A DNA stretch of 5,748 bases from Candidatus Moraniibacteriota bacterium (lineage in GTDB: Bacteria > Patescibacteriota > Minisyncoccia > Moranbacterales > DUUL01), in assembly GCA_018399935.1 (NCBI GenBank), contig JAGYNP010000058.1, positions 1 to 5,748 of the forward strand, written 5' to 3'. Of the stretch, positions 5,679 to 5,748 are shown in pieces (position 1 is the stretch's first letter; every line of letters starts with the position of its first letter). Both the position numbers and the translations under genes were made by a program. Below the pieces are notes generated by a model that was given only the letters and a program-made list of their open reading frames with translations, did no database searches and was not told where the DNA came from.

Positions 5679-5748
5679 CGACAAAATGAAATGTAGGCGT
5701 CCCAATAAAAAACAAGAATTATAGAATAATTTTATAATAAATTTTATT
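5679..5748. other. Terminal AT-rich stretch without a supported gene
   Basis: The 70 bases after the last stop hold a small GC-richer patch (TAGGCGTCCC, 5694-5703) and an AT-only inverted repeat ending in a perfect TATAAT (5733-5738). That hexamer could be the -10 of a gene beyond the edge, but no -35 is seen at the right spacing. No G+C-stemmed terminator follows the membrane-protein gene. Confidence 0.5.

Noticed and set aside
5686..5724. 12-codon frame MKCRRPNKKQEL after the last gene
   Set aside because: Too short, no Shine-Dalgarno sequence; the MKC start resembles several zinc proteins but nothing follows.
1..5748. CRISPR array, insertion sequence, prophage or defence system
   Set aside because: No spaced direct repeats, transposase motifs, terminal inverted repeats with target duplication, or defence-protein motifs are visible.

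Overview
The window is a very AT-rich bacterial segment (clearly under 30% G+C by eye). It carries five protein genes in two divergent blocks. Stops are TAA or TAG, every tryptophan I checked is TGG, and no TGA interrupts any gene. This fits the standard bacterial code and argues against the TGA-recoding lineages (mycoplasma-type Trp, Gracilibacteria-type Gly). Lys/Glu/Asn/Ile-rich proteins, a half-length EF-Ts, a PSP1-domain gene directly after tsf, weak or absent Shine-Dalgarno sequences and an anchored orphan protein with a lysine/proline-rich tail suggest a Patescibacteria (CPR) genome, perhaps Parcubacteria-like. That placement is inference from style, not from a phylogenetic marker comparison.

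Left block, minus strand, read right to left: rpsB (ribosomal protein uS2, 1719-1006), tsf (elongation factor Ts, 967-389) and a PSP1-domain (RicT/YaaT-like) gene that starts at 378 and runs off the left edge. Gaps are 38 and 10 bases, so the three look like one transcription unit. It joins a small-subunit protein, the EF-Tu nucleotide exchange factor and a protein whose Bacillus homologue affects mRNA processing.

Middle: a 594-base gene-free divergent region (1720-2313). It holds a plausible rpsB promoter, a plausible pnp promoter, and small inverted repeats just before pnp, one of which could hide the only Shine-Dalgarno-like sequence there. I see no tRNA, rRNA or other structured RNA that I can name.

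Right block, plus strand: pnp (polynucleotide phosphorylase, 2314-4383) with all expected domains and active-site residues. After a 251-base spacer with a good extended -10 element comes an unrecognised 347-residue single-pass membrane protein (4635-5678). The last 70 bases hold no supported gene.

Taken together this is a translation and RNA-turnover neighbourhood: ribosome protein and elongation factor on one side, the 3'-5' RNA-degrading enzyme on the other. Most of it is ordinary. The items worth a second look are the unusually long divergent spacer, the candidate pnp leader switch, the PSP1 gene in the position where pyrH often sits, a short dyad repeat shared by the two plus-strand upstream regions, and the orphan membrane protein.
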